Source: Lactobacillales bacterium (GTDB taxonomy: Bacteria; Bacillota; Bacilli; Lactobacillales; Vagococcaceae). From it: DNA of 14,411 nucleotides. A program made the translations under genes and the position numbers. Shown here piece by piece: positions 13,077-14,411 of this stretch. Where the stretch lies: assembly GCA_015655485.1 (NCBI GenBank), contig JAATEZ010000237.1, positions 1-14,411 of the forward strand. Direction: 5' to 3'. Positions within the stretch are counted from its first letter, which is position 1; each line of letters begins with the position of its first letter. The notes beneath the pieces were generated by a model that had not been told where the DNA came from, made no database searches, and saw nothing but the letters and a program-made list of their open reading frames with translations.

Positions 13077-14021
13077 CTATTGGGATAATCCTTCATGTAT
13101 TTTAGTTAAATTCCATTCCATCATCGAATAATAACTATCTCCAGCTTTCCCTTTTTTTGCTACCGAATCCGTAAATATATTCGTATAGATAGAGAGTCCT
13201 GTTTCGTTGGAGATCGTTTCCATACTTCGCTTATCTACACTGGTTTCCACAAATAGGCCAGGTACTTTTGAAGCTTCGATTTGTTCAAGGACTTGAGTCA
13301 TTTGATCCGGAGTTCCCTGATTTTCTGTGTTGATCTCCCAAATAAACGCTGCCGTCAAACCATAAGCTTTTGAGAAGTACTTAAAAGCTCCCTCACTGGT
13401 GACCAACAAAGCTTTTTCTTTAGGGATATCCGCAAATTTGCTCTTGGCCTCTGTATCCAATTTTTTTAATTTAGCTAGATAATTTTCCGCATTATCTTGA
13501 TAAAATTTCTTATTATCCGGATCTTTTTCAATTAAATGCTCAGCAATGTTCAGAACATAAATGATCCCATTTGAAATATCCAGCCAAGCATGCGGATCTT
13601 GTTCAGACTCCTTTCCAGCAGTCGTTAAATGCATGGGCTCTACGCCCTTACTAACAGCAAAATAATCTTCTTTTTCCCGTTTGCCTGCCGTTTCCATCAG
13701 TTTGGCAAACCAGCCATTGCCACCCGTTTCCAAATTGAGCCCATTGTAAAAAATGACATCCGATTCAGCTGCTGCTGTTATATCCTCCGGAAGCGGCTCG
13801 TACTCATGCGGATCGGTACCGATGGGAACCATATTATGCAAATCAACCTTGTTGCCGCCAACATTTTTGACCATATCTCCCAATATCGAGTTGGTTGTCA
13901 CAACTTTGATCAGACCTGTATCTGATTTTTCATTTTTTTTTGTTGAGCTCTGACTATTCCCACAGGCCGTCAGTAAAAACAGTGCCGTAAACCATCCGAT
14001 CCACACCTTAAACTTTTTCAT
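13077..14021 (-). CDS. efaA: Manganese-type metal ABC transporter substrate-binding lipoprotein (EfaA/PsaA/MntC family)
   Basis: A 314-residue surface lipoprotein of cluster A-I metal-binding proteins. It has lipobox LTAC with the lipidated Cys at 20 and a short polar linker. Predicted metal ligands are H72 (GTDPHEYEP), H144 (DPHAWLD), E210 (VTSEGAFKYF) and D285 (IFTDS). The two-His, Glu, Asp set is the PsaA/EfaA pattern for Mn(II) or Fe; zinc-specific ZnuA/AdcA proteins have a third His in place of this Glu and usually a His-rich loop, absent here. The C-terminal stretch AKKGKAGDSYYSMMEWNL is strongly PsaA/EfaA-like. The gene overlaps the upstream permease gene by 14 bases, with GGAGAGAG inside that gene, so it is the last cistron of an efaCBA/mntABC-type operon. 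It may also act as an adhesin-type antigen as in relatives. The symbol assumes an enterococcal host. Confidence 0.93.
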   Translation of the reverse strand: MKKFKVWIGWFTALFLLTACGNSQSSTKKNEKSDTGLIKVVTTNSILGDMVKNVGGNKVDLHNMVPIGTDPHEYEPLPEDITAAAESDVIFYNGLNLETGGNGWFAKLMETAGKREKEDYFAVSKGVEPMHLTTAGKESEQDPHAWLDISNGIIYVLNIAEHLIEKDPDNKKFYQDNAENYLAKLKKLDTEAKSKFADIPKEKALLVTSEGAFKYFSKAYGLTAAFIWEINTENQGTPDQMTQVLEQIEASKVPGLFVETSVDKRSMETISNETGLSIYTNIFTDSVAKKGKAGDSYYSMMEWNLTKIHEGLSQ

Positions 14022-14411
14022 TCTCTTCCACTCTCTCCTTTTTATTAAATACCAGTCCTTGCTTGGGTGAAAAAATAAAGGCGAATATAAAGAATATGGC
14101 TGCCGTCAATACAATGGCCGCTCCTGAAGCCAAATTGAAACTATAGCTGAAAAACAAGCCGGCGATCGCACTGACTACCCCAAAACCAGCCGATAAGAAA
14201 ATCATGACTGATAATCGGTTCGTCAATAGAAAGGCCGTGGCTGCTGGTGTAACCAGCATGGCTACAACAAGAATCGTTCCCACCGTCTGCAGCGAAGTGA
14301 CCGCAACTAAAGTAAGTAAGAACATCAAAGCATAATGGATCCATTGAACCTTTAATCCATAAGCTTGTGCCATCGTCGGATCAAAAGTACTGACCATCAG
14401 TTCTTTATAAA
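14008..14411 (-). CDS. efaB: Manganese-type metal ABC transporter permease (partial, N-terminus outside window)
   Basis: This is the C-terminal 134 residues of an ABC-3 family permease (MntB/EfaB/PsaC/ZnuB). The reading frame stays open to the right edge: the codons before the first visible ATG at 14397 read YKEL, and KELMVSTFDPTMAQAYGLK is the usual internal motif of this family, so the ATG at 14397 is not the true start. Helices lie near IHYALMFLLTLVAVTSL, VGTILVVAMLVTPAATAFLL, VMIFLSAGFGVVSAIAGLFFSY and GAAIVLTAAIFFIFAFIF. It ends in a charged tail and overlaps the lipoprotein gene by 14 bases. The protein forms the membrane channel for the metal delivered by that lipoprotein. Metal preference follows from the lipoprotein's ligand set. 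Confidence 0.92.
   Translation of the reverse strand, partial: YKELMVSTFDPTMAQAYGLKVQWIHYALMFLLTLVAVTSLQTVGTILVVAMLVTPAATAFLLTNRLSVMIFLSAGFGVVSAIAGLFFSYSFNLASGAAIVLTAAIFFIFAFIFSPKQGLVFNKKERVEENEKV

Overview
The window looks like a piece of a low-GC Firmicutes chromosome, most likely an Enterococcus or a close relative (Vagococcus, Tetragenococcus or Melissococcus). The evidence is indirect: AT-rich intergenic DNA, strong AGGAGG-type ribosome binding sites, a lysine riboswitch, a Ctc-type ribosomal protein L25, a catabolite-repression (cre) site, and a metal-binding lipoprotein very like EfaA/PsaA/MntC. No species-level call can be made from the sequence alone.

Layout. (1) 1-1175, minus strand: the 3' part of a polar amino acid ABC transporter operon, with a permease followed by an ATPase that runs off the left edge. 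(2) About 1590-4360, plus strand: a promoter, a lysine riboswitch with an intrinsic terminator, then a fused substrate-binding/permease protein and its ATPase. The riboswitch makes lysine uptake the best guess for this transporter. A 20-bp stem hairpin at 4400-4456 separates this operon from the convergent sugar operon. (3) 4526-7659, minus strand: a carbohydrate ABC transporter (lipoprotein, MalF-type permease, MalG-type permease) with no ATPase. Such importers usually share an MsmK/MalK-type ATPase encoded elsewhere. (4) 7960-11219, plus strand: a divergent YesN/YesM-type two-component system, likely the regulator of the sugar transporter. The intergenic region holds a good minus-strand promoter whose -35 box is covered by a cre-like site. 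(5) 11627-12229, plus strand: ribosomal protein L25/Ctc, preceded by a 19-bp tandem repeat and a leader hairpin. (6) 12371-12901, minus strand: a family 6 uracil/hypoxanthine-DNA glycosylase. (7) 13077-14411, minus strand: the end of a manganese-type metal ABC transporter operon, with a permease (cut by the right edge) overlapping a lipoprotein gene.

Most genes are ordinary housekeeping or nutrient uptake. The interest is mainly in regulatory RNA and DNA: the lysine riboswitch, whose conserved core can pair over 11 bp with the terminator; a perfect dyad over that operon's -10 box; the cre/-35 overlap with phased repeats in front of the sugar operon; and the repeat and hairpin before L25. I found no phage, IS element, CRISPR array, tRNA or rRNA, and nothing that amounts to a clearly new system.
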